This document shows, in pieces, positions 27,026 through 34,774 of a stretch of 64,000 bases of DNA (position 1 is its first letter; each line of letters begins with the position of its first letter). This DNA is from Lachnospiraceae bacterium JLR.KK002. Lineage in GTDB: Bacteria; Bacillota; Clostridia; Lachnospirales; Lachnospiraceae. The notes beneath the pieces were generated by a model that worked only from the letters and a program-made list of their open reading frames with translations, had not been told where the DNA came from and ran no database searches. The position numbers and the translations under genes were made by a program. Where the stretch lies: NCBI GenBank assembly GCA_036941025.1, contig JAYMNP010000001.1:1612001-1676000 (forward strand), written 5' to 3'.

Positions 27026-27871
27026 TCAGGCAAAAAAATTCTCCGCCAGTGTAAATGTACCCACGGTTCCCACACTTCCGGTCATATAAATGGTTTCGTC
27101 TTCTTCCATCTCAATCAGAAGGTCTCCGCCCTGCATATGCACTGTTACCTTATTGTCTACAAGGCCCATCCTCTTTGCCGCTGCCGCCGCCGCACAGGCT
27201 CCGGTTCCGGAAGCCAGCGTATAGCCTGCACCGCGCTCATATATTTCAATGGCAATATTTTCCCGGTCAATTACTTTGCATATCTGCATATTGGTACGAT
27301 TGGGAAAATATTCCGCCCCTTCCACATAAGGCCCCAATGCCCTGGCTTTCTGCGGCGTCACTTCCTCCATCATAATCACACAGTTGGGATTCCCCACAGA
27401 CAGACAGGTGGTATTGTAATCATTGTCATGGAATCTCAGATGAGCATTTACAATCTCACCCTGCAGGCCGGTCAGTGGCATTTCCTTTCCCGCATACACC
27501 GGCTTTCCCATATTTACCCGCATCATACTTCCGTCTTCTTCCACAAATTCAATTTCCACATCTCCTGCCAGCGTATTCAGGCTGAACTTTCTGTCCTTCA
27601 CATATCCCTCATCCAACAGGTATTTTGCAAAAATCCGTACGCCGTTTCCGCTCTTTTCCGCCTCGGAACCATCCGGATTAAAAATACGTACTTTTATTTT
27701 TCCATCTTCCATAATGGGGCCATACAGCAGACCATCTGCACCCACGCCGAAATTCCTCCGGCAGAGCATTTCTATATTTCTTGTCTGCAGCACCATATCA
27801 TTTTTATTGGGGTCCAGTACCAGATAATCATTTCCGAGACCATGGTATTTTTTCATTGTAATACTGTCCAT
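27026..27871 (-). CDS. Diaminopimelate epimerase-family protein with Ser in both catalytic Cys positions
   Basis: A 281-residue protein of the DapF fold: HGLGNDY near the N-terminus, NPDGSEAEKSGNGVRIF at 65-81 and ERGAGYTLASGTGACAAA at 212-229. DapF interconverts LL- and meso-diaminopimelate using two cysteines as acid and base. Here the first lies as serine (S74) and the second as serine (S221), although the rest of both motifs is kept. The activity is therefore uncertain: altered chemistry, another substrate, or loss of racemisation. The start at 27871 follows AAGGGTGG. It is divergent from the AraC gene across the 20-bp repeat array. Confidence 0.82.
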   Translation of the reverse strand: MDSITMKKYHGLGNDYLVLDPNKNDMVLQTRNIEMLCRRNFGVGADGLLYGPIMEDGKIKVRIFNPDGSEAEKSGNGVRIFAKYLLDEGYVKDRKFSLNTLAGDVEIEFVEEDGSMMRVNMGKPVYAGKEMPLTGLQGEIVNAHLRFHDNDYNTTCLSVGNPNCVIMMEEVTPQKARALGPYVEGAEYFPNRTNMQICKVIDRENIAIEIYERGAGYTLASGTGACAAAAAAKRMGLVDNKVTVHMQGGDLLIEMEEDETIYMTGSVGTVGTFTLAENFFA

Positions 27872-28033
27872 ACATTCCACCCTTTCTTTTCTGTTCAGCA
27901 TATGCCAAAACCTGCCGATTCATACCACTGCCATGTAAACTGTAACTATTTTAACTCATTCTTTTTGCATATAACAGTAAATTTATTGCTTGAAACACTG
28001 CAAAAAGTGCTGTATAATTTATCATGAGGAGGA

Positions 28034-28153
28034 GCCCTGATGATTTTTGAAAACCCCTGATGATTTTTGAAAACCCCTGATGATTTTTGAAAACCCCTGA
28101 TGATTTTTGAAAACCCCTGATGATTTTTGAAAACTCCTGATGATTATCATGAG
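28034..28153. repeat. Tandem array of a 20-bp unit
   Basis: Five copies of CCCCTGATGATTTTTGAAAA, exactly 20 bases apart (the first has G in place of its first C), plus a sixth degenerate unit. There are no spacers. The array is bounded by two direct copies of ATCATGAGGAGG (28021-28032 and 28146-28157). It lies in the 314-base region between the divergent DapF-like and AraC genes. Confidence 0.95.
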
Positions 28154-28172
28154 GAGGGGCCCGCTTGCGGGA
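28146..28172 (+). repeat. 27-bp hairpin repeat, inverted relative to 32827-32853
   Basis: Twenty-seven bases beginning ATCATGAGGAGGGGCCCGC are identical to the minus strand at 32827-32853. The core CCCGCTTGCGGG is a perfect hairpin-forming palindrome. The element ends beside the Shine-Dalgarno sequence of the AraC gene. A 14-base remnant (ATGAGGAGGGGCCC) recurs at 51941-51954. Confidence 0.85.
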
Positions 28173-28185
28173 GGAGGGACAAATC

Positions 28186-29103
28186 ATGCATCATAACTCA
28201 GAGAAAGCAAAAGAAAAACAGACCGGATATCTTCATCAGAATTTCCGTCTGTTTCATTTAAAAGATAAAAAAAATCAGGAATTTGAATTCCACTACCATG
28301 ATTTCAACAAGATTATTATATTTTTATCCGGCAACGTCACCTATTTCGTGGAAGGTAAGGCTTACGACCTGAAGCCCTGGGACATCCTTCTGGTCAACAA
28401 CCATGACATTCACAAGCCTGTGATTGACGCAGGCGTCACCTATGAACGCATTGTCATCTGGCTGCAGCCGGAATTTATCAGAGAGCAGCAAGACCGTTCC
28501 TGCGATTTGTCCCGCTGCTTTACTACAGCAACCGCAAAAAGGTTCAATCTGATTCGGCTGAATCATCATCTGCAGGCAGACATACAGACCATTCTGCAGC
28601 AGCTTGAATCATCTCTCGCCAGCAGAGAATTCGGCCATGAAGCTCTGAGCCAGGCATATTTCCTGCAGTTTATGGTATATCTGAACCGTATTTTCCTGCC
28701 GGAAACATGTCAGCCGGACTTTTCCGCTTCCCGGTATGACAGACAGATTGCCGATATTCTGTCTTACATCAACCTGCACCTGGCAGAAGACCTGTCCAAT
28801 GAGACCCTGTCACGTCAGTTTTTTGTAAGTAAATATTATCTGATGCACAAGTTCAAAGAGCATACCGGATACACCCTTCATGCCTATGTGCAGCAAAAAC
28901 GCCTGCTACATGCCAAAGACCTGATTCAGGAGGGCACACCCATTTTAAAGGCTTCTTCTCTGTGCGGTTTTTCCGATTATTCCACATTTCTTCGGGCATT
29001 CCGCAAATTTTACGGAATCTCTCCCAAAGCCTTTCTCACTTCCGGCAGTGAACCCTCCGGATTCCGCGACGCCCGGACAGACATAACGCACATACCTTAC
29101 TGA
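28186..29103 (+). CDS. AraC-family transcriptional regulator
   Basis: A 305-residue regulator. The N-terminal cupin domain (EFHYHDFNKIIIFLSGN, then DILLVNNHDIHKP) probably senses a small ligand. The C-terminal 100 residues carry two helix-turn-helix units (LSRQFFVSKYYLMHKFKEHT and SSLCGFSDYSTFLRAFRKF). The ATG at 28186 follows GGAGGG. Targets are unknown; neighbours give no clear metabolic clue. Its end overlaps a small minus-strand gene by 7 bases. Confidence 0.9.
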   Translation: MHHNSEKAKEKQTGYLHQNFRLFHLKDKKNQEFEFHYHDFNKIIIFLSGNVTYFVEGKAYDLKPWDILLVNNHDIHKPVIDAGVTYERIVIWLQPEFIREQQDRSCDLSRCFTTATAKRFNLIRLNHHLQADIQTILQQLESSLASREFGHEALSQAYFLQFMVYLNRIFLPETCQPDFSASRYDRQIADILSYINLHLAEDLSNETLSRQFFVSKYYLMHKFKEHTGYTLHAYVQQKRLLHAKDLIQEGTPILKASSLCGFSDYSTFLRAFRKFYGISPKAFLTSGSEPSGFRDARTDITHIPY

Positions 29104-29243
29104 CGAATATAAATTCCCTGCTGTTCAATAAAATCTTCCAGCTCATCCTGCGCGTCCTGTGACCAGGTTTCGCTCAAAGGGGTGTGCTTCCTGTCCGTCT
29201 CATTTTCACGGGCTGATTCCTCTCTGTCCTTTAACTGTTTCAT
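29097..29243 (-). CDS. Small acidic protein, unknown
   Basis: A 48-residue frame, MKQLKDREES to QQGIYIRQ, rich in charged residues. Its ATG overlaps the stop of the upstream coiled-coil gene (ATGA, 4 bases), an arrangement typical of real coupled genes. Its stop overlaps the AraC gene on the opposite strand by 7 bases. No family is recognised. Confidence 0.6.
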   Translation of the reverse strand: MKQLKDREESARENETDRKHTPLSETWSQDAQDELEDFIEQQGIYIRQ

Positions 29244-29944
29244 GCTTCCGCCTCGCTTTCATCTGTCTGCCCCGGTCCTTCATCAAACCCGCTCTCTGGC
29301 GGTTCCTGCATTTCTTCCGGCCCCGGAATTGCCGTGCCCATATCTTCCTGTTCTCCGGCCGGAATTTCTTCCTGATATTCCTCAGCCGGAAGCTCCTGTA
29401 TTTCTTCTTCTAACGGAACAGCTTCTTTCTGCCCCATTTCTCCATCTGGTGCAGTTTCTCCGGAAGCTCCTTCCGGAACTGAACTGTCAGATTCCGCATT
29501 GTCTGTTTCTGCTCCGGCGTCATTCCCCTGATTTTCTTCCGGTACAGGTATTTCCACCGGCTCACTTTTTTGTGCCAGTGCAATACTGCTGGCAGATATA
29601 ATATCCTGCAACTGCTTGCTTTTTTCACTTAATATCGCCTCTACTCTTTCCTGTGTTATGTCATCCATCGGATGTTTCCCGGTAGCATCCATTCCTGTTG
29701 CCAGTTGTTTTTCCAGCATTTTCTGTTCAGCCAGAAGCCGCTCTATCTCCATGGCCTTTTTCTTATCTTCATCATCCCGCAGCCGCCTTGCAAGTTCTTC
29801 CGCTGTCTCTCTGTCCTGCTGTCTGGATTCCTCCTGCTGTCTGCGTTCCAGCTCTTCTTTAGAAATATAAACAATATTTCTGCGTTTTACAATACTCCTG
29901 GCAATTTTTTCCCGTTCATTTCTTTTATCAATGGCATCTTTCAT
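29240..29944 (-). CDS. Highly charged coiled-coil protein, unknown
   Basis: A 234-residue protein starting at the ATG at 29944 (AGGAGA 9 bases upstream). An in-frame start at 30040 would add 32 residues and is possible. The N-terminal third is basic and helical (MKDAIDKRNEREKIARSIVK), followed by a Glu/Gln/Arg coiled coil to about residue 85. The C-terminal half is low-complexity, rich in Glu, Pro, Gly and Ala. There is no signal peptide or membrane segment, and I recognise no family. It is followed by the coupled 48-residue gene. The 72-bp repeats lie just upstream. Confidence 0.65.
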   Translation of the reverse strand: MKDAIDKRNEREKIARSIVKRRNIVYISKEELERRQQEESRQQDRETAEELARRLRDDEDKKKAMEIERLLAEQKMLEKQLATGMDATGKHPMDDITQERVEAILSEKSKQLQDIISASSIALAQKSEPVEIPVPEENQGNDAGAETDNAESDSSVPEGASGETAPDGEMGQKEAVPLEEEIQELPAEEYQEEIPAGEQEDMGTAIPGPEEMQEPPESGFDEGPGQTDESEAEA

Positions 29945-30062
29945 CGTTATCTGTCTCCTAACAACAAATTCTTCAGTTTTCACTCGTCGAATGTCCCAGG
30001 GCCCGTCTGCCGCTGCCCACGGTACAAACAGCCCTTCCATTTTCCTCTGCCCTTTACGTTTA

Positions 30063-30213
30063 TTATACCATAATCACTTCGTGATAAAGTATGGTAACGT
30101 ATGCGCACTTCGGCGCATATAATATCTGACGATATTATACCATAATCACTTCGTGATAAAGTATGGTAACGTATGCGCACTTCGGCGCGTATAATATCTG
30201 ACGATATTATACC
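30063..30213. repeat. 72-bp triple-hairpin tandem repeat, locus A
   Basis: Two full 72-base units (30063-30134, 30135-30206) and the start of a third. Each unit holds three hairpins in a row: TACCATA...TATGGTA enclosing ATCAC-TTC-GTGAT, then ATGCGC-ACTTCG-GCGCAT, then ATAATATC-TGAC-GATATTAT. The two units differ at a single base. It sits between the coiled-coil gene (minus) and sigG (plus). A second locus is at 60531-60746. Confidence 0.95.
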
Positions 30214-30288
30214 ATGAAAATTTCATGAATAAAAGTAGCAAATTACGCGCATTCTTTTAATACATCAAAACTTTCCGGAGGTAACATC

Positions 30289-31092
30289 ATGGCTGCATAC
30301 AAAGTAGAAATCTGCGGAGTCAACACTGCAAAACTCCCCGTATTAAAAGAGGAAGAAAAAAGCGACCTGTTTTCCCGCATCAAAGCGGGAGATCTGGAAG
30401 CCCGCGAGGCTTATATCAAAGGCAATCTCCGACTGGTCTTAAGCGTAATCAAACGCTTTTCCAACAGTAATGAAAATGTGGATGATCTGTTCCAGATCGG
30501 ATGTATCGGGTTAATCAAATCCATCGACAATTTTAATCCGGATATCGGTGTGAAATTTTCCACCTATGCAGTTCCCATGATTATCGGAGAAATCAGACGT
30601 TACCTGCGGGACAACAATTCCATCCGGGTAAGCCGCTCCCTGCGGGATACTGCATACAAAGCAATCCACGCCAGAGAGCTGCTGTCCAAAGAACTCTCCC
30701 GCGAGCCCACCATAGAAGATATTGCAAAGGAAATTGATATCCCCAAAGAAGACATTGTATTTGCTCTGGACGCCATTCAGTGTCCTGTCAGCCTCTATGA
30801 CCCGGTCTACACGGACGGAGGAGACACCCTTTATGTAATGGACCAGATCAGCGACAAAAAGAATAAAGAAGATACCTGGGTGGAAGAACTTTCCTTAAGC
30901 GACGCCATGAAACGGTTAAATGAGCGTGAAAATTACATTATCAAACTCCGGTTCTTTGAAGGCAAAACACAAATGGAAGTGGCGGAAGAAATCCACATCT
31001 CCCAGGCCCAGGTAAGCAGACTGGAAAAATCTGCATTAAAAAATATGAAAAATTATCTCTCCATTACTCCCACTTATCACAGAGAGAGTTAA
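30289..31092 (+). CDS. sigG: Sporulation sigma factor SigG
   Basis: A 267-residue late forespore sigma factor. Region 2 shows NLRLVLSVIKRFSNSNENVD and IGCIGLIKSIDNFNPDIGVK, region 3 has REPTIEDIAKEID, and region 4 ends with ISQAQVSRLEKSALKNM. Sigma-G typically starts with a segment like the KVEICGVNTAKLPVL seen here. GGAGGT precedes the ATG. Unlike the usual spoIIGA-sigE-sigG order, sigG is on the opposite strand from sigE, 1.8 kb away, and its last 29 bases overlap the end of the MBL nuclease gene. Confidence 0.96.
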   Translation: MAAYKVEICGVNTAKLPVLKEEEKSDLFSRIKAGDLEAREAYIKGNLRLVLSVIKRFSNSNENVDDLFQIGCIGLIKSIDNFNPDIGVKFSTYAVPMIIGEIRRYLRDNNSIRVSRSLRDTAYKAIHARELLSKELSREPTIEDIAKEIDIPKEDIVFALDAIQCPVSLYDPVYTDGGDTLYVMDQISDKKNKEDTWVEELSLSDAMKRLNERENYIIKLRFFEGKTQMEVAEEIHISQAQVSRLEKSALKNMKNYLSITPTYHRES

Positions 31093-32662
31093 TCTGATCT
31101 GCGAATTTTCCAAGTTCTTTGTTAGGCCGCCCTTCTGATTTGCGGATAACCGCCAACAGGCGCTCGCCGGCCGCCAGAAGCCTTGTAAAAACATTGGAAA
31201 CTCCACGGGACTCTTTTGCTTTCTGCACTTTCTTTTCCCGGCTTCCCTCTGCCACACAGACATTTTTTTCCAGATCATAAATGTCTCCGCTGTAGGGAGC
31301 TGTGGCCGCAAGCCCCGTTTCTTTCGTCACCAGAGCTGCAAAGGTATCGCACACGCTGTCTTCTCCATGCACTACAAACACACGTTTCGGTGTTTCCCCG
31401 AAGGCTTTCACCCATTCCAGCAAATGCTGCTGATCCGCATGACCGCTGATTCCCGCCAGATTCTGGATTCTGGCATGGACTTCAATGGTTTCACCAAACA
31501 GTTTCACTTCTTTCGTTCCGTTCAGCAGCATATTTCCAAGGGTTCCCGGCACCTGATAACCCACGAACAGAATGGTGGAATCCCTGCGCCAGAGATTGTG
31601 TTTCAAATGATGGCGAATCCGTCCCGCTTCACACATACCGGATGCGGAAATAATCACAATGGGTTTTTCAATGAAATTAATCATTTTGGATTCGTCGCTG
31701 GTTACGGCTACCTTAAGTCCCGGAAAACTGATGGGATTCTTCCCTTTGCGCACCAGCTCCAGCGCTTCCTCATCGAAACATTCTTTTACATTTTTATGGA
31801 AAATACTGGTAGCCTCCACTGCCAGCGGACTGTCTATATACACCTCAAAATCCTCAAATTCCGGCAGCAGGTGTTCTGTTTTGATTTTCCGCAGAAAATA
31901 CAGCATTTCCTGTGTTCTGCCCACGGAAAAGGCCGGAATCACCACATTTCCGCCTCTGGTAAATGCATCCTTGCACACCTGTGCAAGCTCTGTTGCATAA
32001 TCCGGCGGATTCTGATGGAGACGGTCCCCATAGGTGGATTCCATAATCACATAGTCAGCCTCCCGAATGTATCGGGGATTCCGGATTAATGGTTTGTTGC
32101 CGTGGCCGATATCACCGGAAAAAACAAGTTTTACCTGTTTTCCTTCTTCAGTTCCCCAGATTTCAATACTGGAAGAACCCAGAAGATGGCCCGCATCCAC
32201 AAAGCGAATGGTAATTTCCGGACAAAGGGTAATAATCTCCCCGTATTCGCATGGAATAAAATGCTCCAGTACCCCCACTGCATCGTCCATGGTATACATG
32301 GGCTCCACCAGAGGCCTTCCTGCACGCTTTGCCTTCCGGTTTTTCCATTCCGCCTCAAACATCTGAATATGGGCCGAATCTTTCAACATAATATTACACA
32401 GTTCCACAGTTGCTCTGGTACCATAGACTTTCCCCCGAAATCCATGGCTGTACAACAGTGGCAGCAGACCGGAATGGTCAATATGGGCATGGGTAATCAG
32501 TACATAGTCAATTTCGGCCGTATTGACCGGAATCTCCTGATTTTCATACAAATCCGCTCCCTGCTCCATTCCGCAGTCCACCAGCAGATGGACGTCTCCC
32601 ATCTGCACATAATGACAGCTTCCTGTCACCTCATGGGCTGCCCCCAAAAATTCAAGTTTCAA
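31064..32662 (-). CDS. Beta-CASP metallo-beta-lactamase RNA nuclease-like protein
   Basis: A 532-residue protein of the CPSF73-like/RNA-metabolising MBL family. The metal-binding HAHIDHSG starts at residue 58. A GHLLGSSSIEI motif and a SGDIGHGNKPLI motif follow, and the beta-CASP and RMMBL regions include SASGMCEAGRIRHHL and ISGHADQQHLLEW. Relatives process or degrade RNA. The start codon is TTG at 32662 with AAAGGAG 8 bases upstream; no ATG fits. The gene lies between sigE and a convergent sigG, and its 5' leader contains the 39-bp repeat array. Confidence 0.9.
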   Translation of the reverse strand: MKLEFLGAAHEVTGSCHYVQMGDVHLLVDCGMEQGADLYENQEIPVNTAEIDYVLITHAHIDHSGLLPLLYSHGFRGKVYGTRATVELCNIMLKDSAHIQMFEAEWKNRKAKRAGRPLVEPMYTMDDAVGVLEHFIPCEYGEIITLCPEITIRFVDAGHLLGSSSIEIWGTEEGKQVKLVFSGDIGHGNKPLIRNPRYIREADYVIMESTYGDRLHQNPPDYATELAQVCKDAFTRGGNVVIPAFSVGRTQEMLYFLRKIKTEHLLPEFEDFEVYIDSPLAVEATSIFHKNVKECFDEEALELVRKGKNPISFPGLKVAVTSDESKMINFIEKPIVIISASGMCEAGRIRHHLKHNLWRRDSTILFVGYQVPGTLGNMLLNGTKEVKLFGETIEVHARIQNLAGISGHADQQHLLEWVKAFGETPKRVFVVHGEDSVCDTFAALVTKETGLAATAPYSGDIYDLEKNVCVAEGSREKKVQKAKESRGVSNVFTRLLAAGERLLAVIRKSEGRPNKELGKFADQINSLCDKWE

Positions 32663-32702
32663 ATCACCATCTCCTTTGTAAAATTTTTGATTTATACCAC
32701 CG

Positions 32703-32855
32703 GGGCTCTTCCCGCAAGCGGGCCCCTCCGGTTCATCATAAGGGCTCTTCCCGCAAGCGGGCCCCTCCGGTTCATCATAAGGGCTCTTCCCGCAAGCGGG
32801 CCCCTCCGGTTCATCATAAGGGCTCTTCCCGCAAGCGGGCCCCTCCTCATGATAA
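32703..32855. repeat. 39-bp tandem repeat array
   Basis: Three complete 39-base units (32703-32741, 32742-32780, 32781-32819) and a fourth shortened one to 32855. Each contains the palindrome CCCGCAAGCGGG. The last unit, read on the minus strand, includes the 27 bases also found at 28146-28172. The period is a multiple of three and one plus-strand frame reads through all copies. It occupies most of the 205-base gap between sigE and the MBL gene. Confidence 0.95.
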
Positions 32856-32867
32856 ATTTTACCACAT

Positions 32868-33608
32868 TTATTCGAATTTTACGATTTCTTTTTTCAGACG
32901 TTTCATAATCTTTTTTTCCAGGCGGGAAATATAGGACTGGGAAATTCCCAGCAGGTCTGCAACTTCTTTCTGGGTCATCTCCTCTCCCTGGGCGTGGTTC
33001 AGACCAAACCGCAGCTCCACAATGGCCCGTTCCCGCTCGGAAAGTTTCGCCACTGCCTTTTTCAGAAGATTCTTCTCTACCTCTGTCTCAATATCGCGGT
33101 ATATAATATCCTCGTCCGTCCCAAGAATATCTGACAGAAGCAGCTCATTTCCATCCCAGTCCACGTTCAGCGGCTCGTCGATGGAAACCTCCATTCTGGT
33201 CTTATTGTTCCGTCTGAGATACATCAGGATTTCATTTTCGATACAGCGGGAAGCATAGGTGGCCAGTTTGATATTTTTGGTGGGATTAAAGGTGTTGATG
33301 GCCTTAATCAGGCCGATAGTCCCAATAGATATCAAATCTTCCACTCCAATACCTGTATTGTCAAATTTTTTGGCTATGTACACCACCAGCCGCAGATTGT
33401 GCTCAATAAGTATGCTTCTGGCACGTTCCGATTCCTCTCCGTCCAGCATCTGGATACAGCGGTTTTCTTCCCGTGCTTCCAGAGGCGGAGGCAGAATTTC
33501 CGCCCCTCCGATATAGTGGATATCCCCTTTTTTCATCATCAGCAGACTGCGCAGGCTGGGTATCAGCTTTAACTGAAAGTGCCGCGGTATTGCAATTTTT
33601 ATGTACAT
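32868..33608 (-). CDS. sigE: Sporulation sigma factor SigE (pro-form)
   Basis: A 246-residue mother-cell sigma factor made as an inactive precursor. The N-terminal stretch of about 27 residues before [13 protein letters not shown] matches the pro-sequence that SpoIIGA removes. Regions 2 to 4 are intact ([55 protein letters not shown]). AGGAGG lies before the ATG at 33608, 12 bases after the spoIIGA stop, so the protease and its substrate are co-transcribed. Confidence 0.96.
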   Translation of the reverse strand: MYIKIAIPRHFQLKLIPSLRSLLMMKKGDIHYIGGAEILPPPLEAREENRCIQMLDGEESERARSILIEHNLRLVVYIAKKFDNTGIGVEDLISIGTIGLIKAINTFNPTKNIKLATYASRCIENEILMYLRRNNKTRMEVSIDEPLNVDWDGNELLLSDILGTDEDIIYRDIETEVEKNLLKKAVAKLSERERAIVELRFGLNHAQGEEMTQKEVADLLGISQSYISRLEKKIMKRLKKEIVKFE

Positions 33609-33620
33609 AATCTTCCTCCT

Positions 33621-34406
33621 TTAACTTTCCATGGCTTTCCCATTTAATATCACATCACATCTGTCATCCTGAAACAGCTTTTCATCTGCAAGACCGAATA
33701 CGGGTTTTTTCAGGTATCGGGGACATCCTTCTCTGACAATGTACATTCCCTCCAGTGTCACAGCCTCCAGAAGCCCTGATTCCTGTCCCAGCGAATGGAA
33801 AGGAATCAGCCTTGTGGGAAGCTGTTCCCGCTGTATCTGAGCCTGCAGAAGTTCCCGTTTTATAATATGTACCGGCCGGTTGCCCAGAGGGTCCGTCAGC
33901 AGATTTCCCGTGTCGTAAAAACCCTTTACAGAAAGATTCCCTTCTCCGGTTACCAGAAGAAGGTCATAAAGAGTTTCTTTTTCCCGTTTTACATGTCCCA
34001 GTATTTTCCCCGCTGTACCAAGGAACAGCAGCGCTCCTGCCAGACAGAGCACAAAATATCCGCTTCCTTTTCCCCTTTGCATACTCCAGGACAACACACC
34101 TCCCAGCAGTACAAATGCCACATAGGTAATCGCCCACTGACATAAAAATTCCTTTTTCTTTCTGCTCCCATAACACAGATACACCATCAGAGGATTTATC
34201 AGGAAATGGACGCAGAGCTGGTACATGGTATAATTCGCCAGACTGAGAAAAAGGATCATGGAGCCGGCTGTTCCTGCAAAGCTGCCCAGCAGCAGTCTTC
34301 CGGGACGAATCCGCTGCTTCATCAGTTTTCCCGCCAGAGTAAGAGCCAGGCTGTCCATGACAAAATTTGTCAGAAACCAGACGTCTGCATACAGTTCATA
34401 TTTCAC
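33621..34406 (-). CDS. spoIIGA: Sigma-E processing peptidase SpoIIGA
   Basis: A 261-residue membrane-embedded aspartic protease that cleaves pro-sigma-E at the sporulation septum. Five hydrophobic segments lie in the first 135 residues. The catalytic aspartate is D165 in FYDTGNLLTDPLGN. The start is GTG at 34406, placed by AAGGAGGG; no ATG is suitable. It is the first gene of the spoIIGA-sigE operon, behind an unusual long-spacer promoter. Confidence 0.93.
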   Translation of the reverse strand: MKYELYADVWFLTNFVMDSLALTLAGKLMKQRIRPGRLLLGSFAGTAGSMILFLSLANYTMYQLCVHFLINPLMVYLCYGSRKKKEFLCQWAITYVAFVLLGGVLSWSMQRGKGSGYFVLCLAGALLFLGTAGKILGHVKREKETLYDLLLVTGEGNLSVKGFYDTGNLLTDPLGNRPVHIIKRELLQAQIQREQLPTRLIPFHSLGQESGLLEAVTLEGMYIVREGCPRYLKKPVFGLADEKLFQDDRCDVILNGKAMES

Positions 34407-34455
34407 CTGCTCCCTCCTTGTCTGTTCTTCCTGCAGGCTGAGCCTGATACCGTAC

Positions 34456-34488
34456 AGTATAAAACGAAACCGGAGATTTTTTTGTCAA
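34456..34488 (-). promoter_or_regulatory. spoIIG promoter with 21-base spacer and Spo0A-box-like -35
   Basis: On the minus strand, a consensus -35 TTGACA (34483-34488) and a -10 TATACT (34456-34461) are 21 bases apart. The Bacillus spoIIG promoter is known for a similarly long spacer that requires Spo0A~P. TTTGACA over the -35 matches 6 of 7 bases of the reversed 0A box TTCGACA. Confidence 0.7.
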
Positions 34489-34583
34489 ACCATTGTCCTC
34501 TTTTGGAAAAATTCTTTTACAGAAACCGACAGGATAATTTATGGGATTCGGCCAGAATAAAGCAGTCATCCTGCCCGAAGGGC

Positions 34584-34599
34584 TTTATCTTACAGGAAA
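34584..34599 (+). repeat. Terminator-trailer motif, copy A
   Basis: TTTATCTTACAGGAAA follows the small hairpin GCCC-GAA-GGGC (34573-34583). The same 16 bases occur on the minus strand at 37136-37151 and 55739-55754, in both cases right after a strong terminator hairpin. Confidence 0.7.
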
Positions 34600-34643
34600 T
34601 CTATATGATTTAACAATTCACGGTAACATAACGTCTCCTGATA

Positions 34644-34688
34644 AAAAAATGCCATGCAATCGGCGAACCTTTTGCATGGCATTTTTTA
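34644..34688 (-). terminator. Bidirectional intrinsic terminator after acs
   Basis: A stem of about 16 bp (AAAAAATGCCATGCAA with its complement, 12-base loop) with T-runs on both strands. It ends transcripts of the acetyl-CoA synthetase gene, whose stop is at 34775. The remaining bases between 34489 and 34774 contain no gene I can support. Confidence 0.85.
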
Positions 34689-34774
34689 TTTTCCGTTTAC
34701 CTGGACAATCTTCATAATTGTTACAGTCTTTCCTTATAGGCCGCTTCTATTCACTGCGGAGTCTTTTTCCACTG

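Noticed and set aside
28034..28153. CRISPR array
   Set aside because: The 20-base units abut each other with no unique spacers, and no cas genes are present. The same holds for the 39- and 72-base arrays.
29980..30180. Small minus-strand protein made of 24-residue repeats
   Set aside because: It consists almost only of the 72-bp repeat. Hairpin structure explains the sequence better than coding.
30189..30270. Sigma-F/sigma-G type promoter upstream of sigG
   Set aside because: GTATA- and CATTCTT-like elements exist, but spacing and -10 match are poor. I could not defend a specific site.
32102..32908. Plus-strand protein with 13-residue repeats across the 39-bp array
   Set aside because: It is antisense to the beta-CASP gene for most of its length. 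The repeat is open only because its period is a multiple of three.
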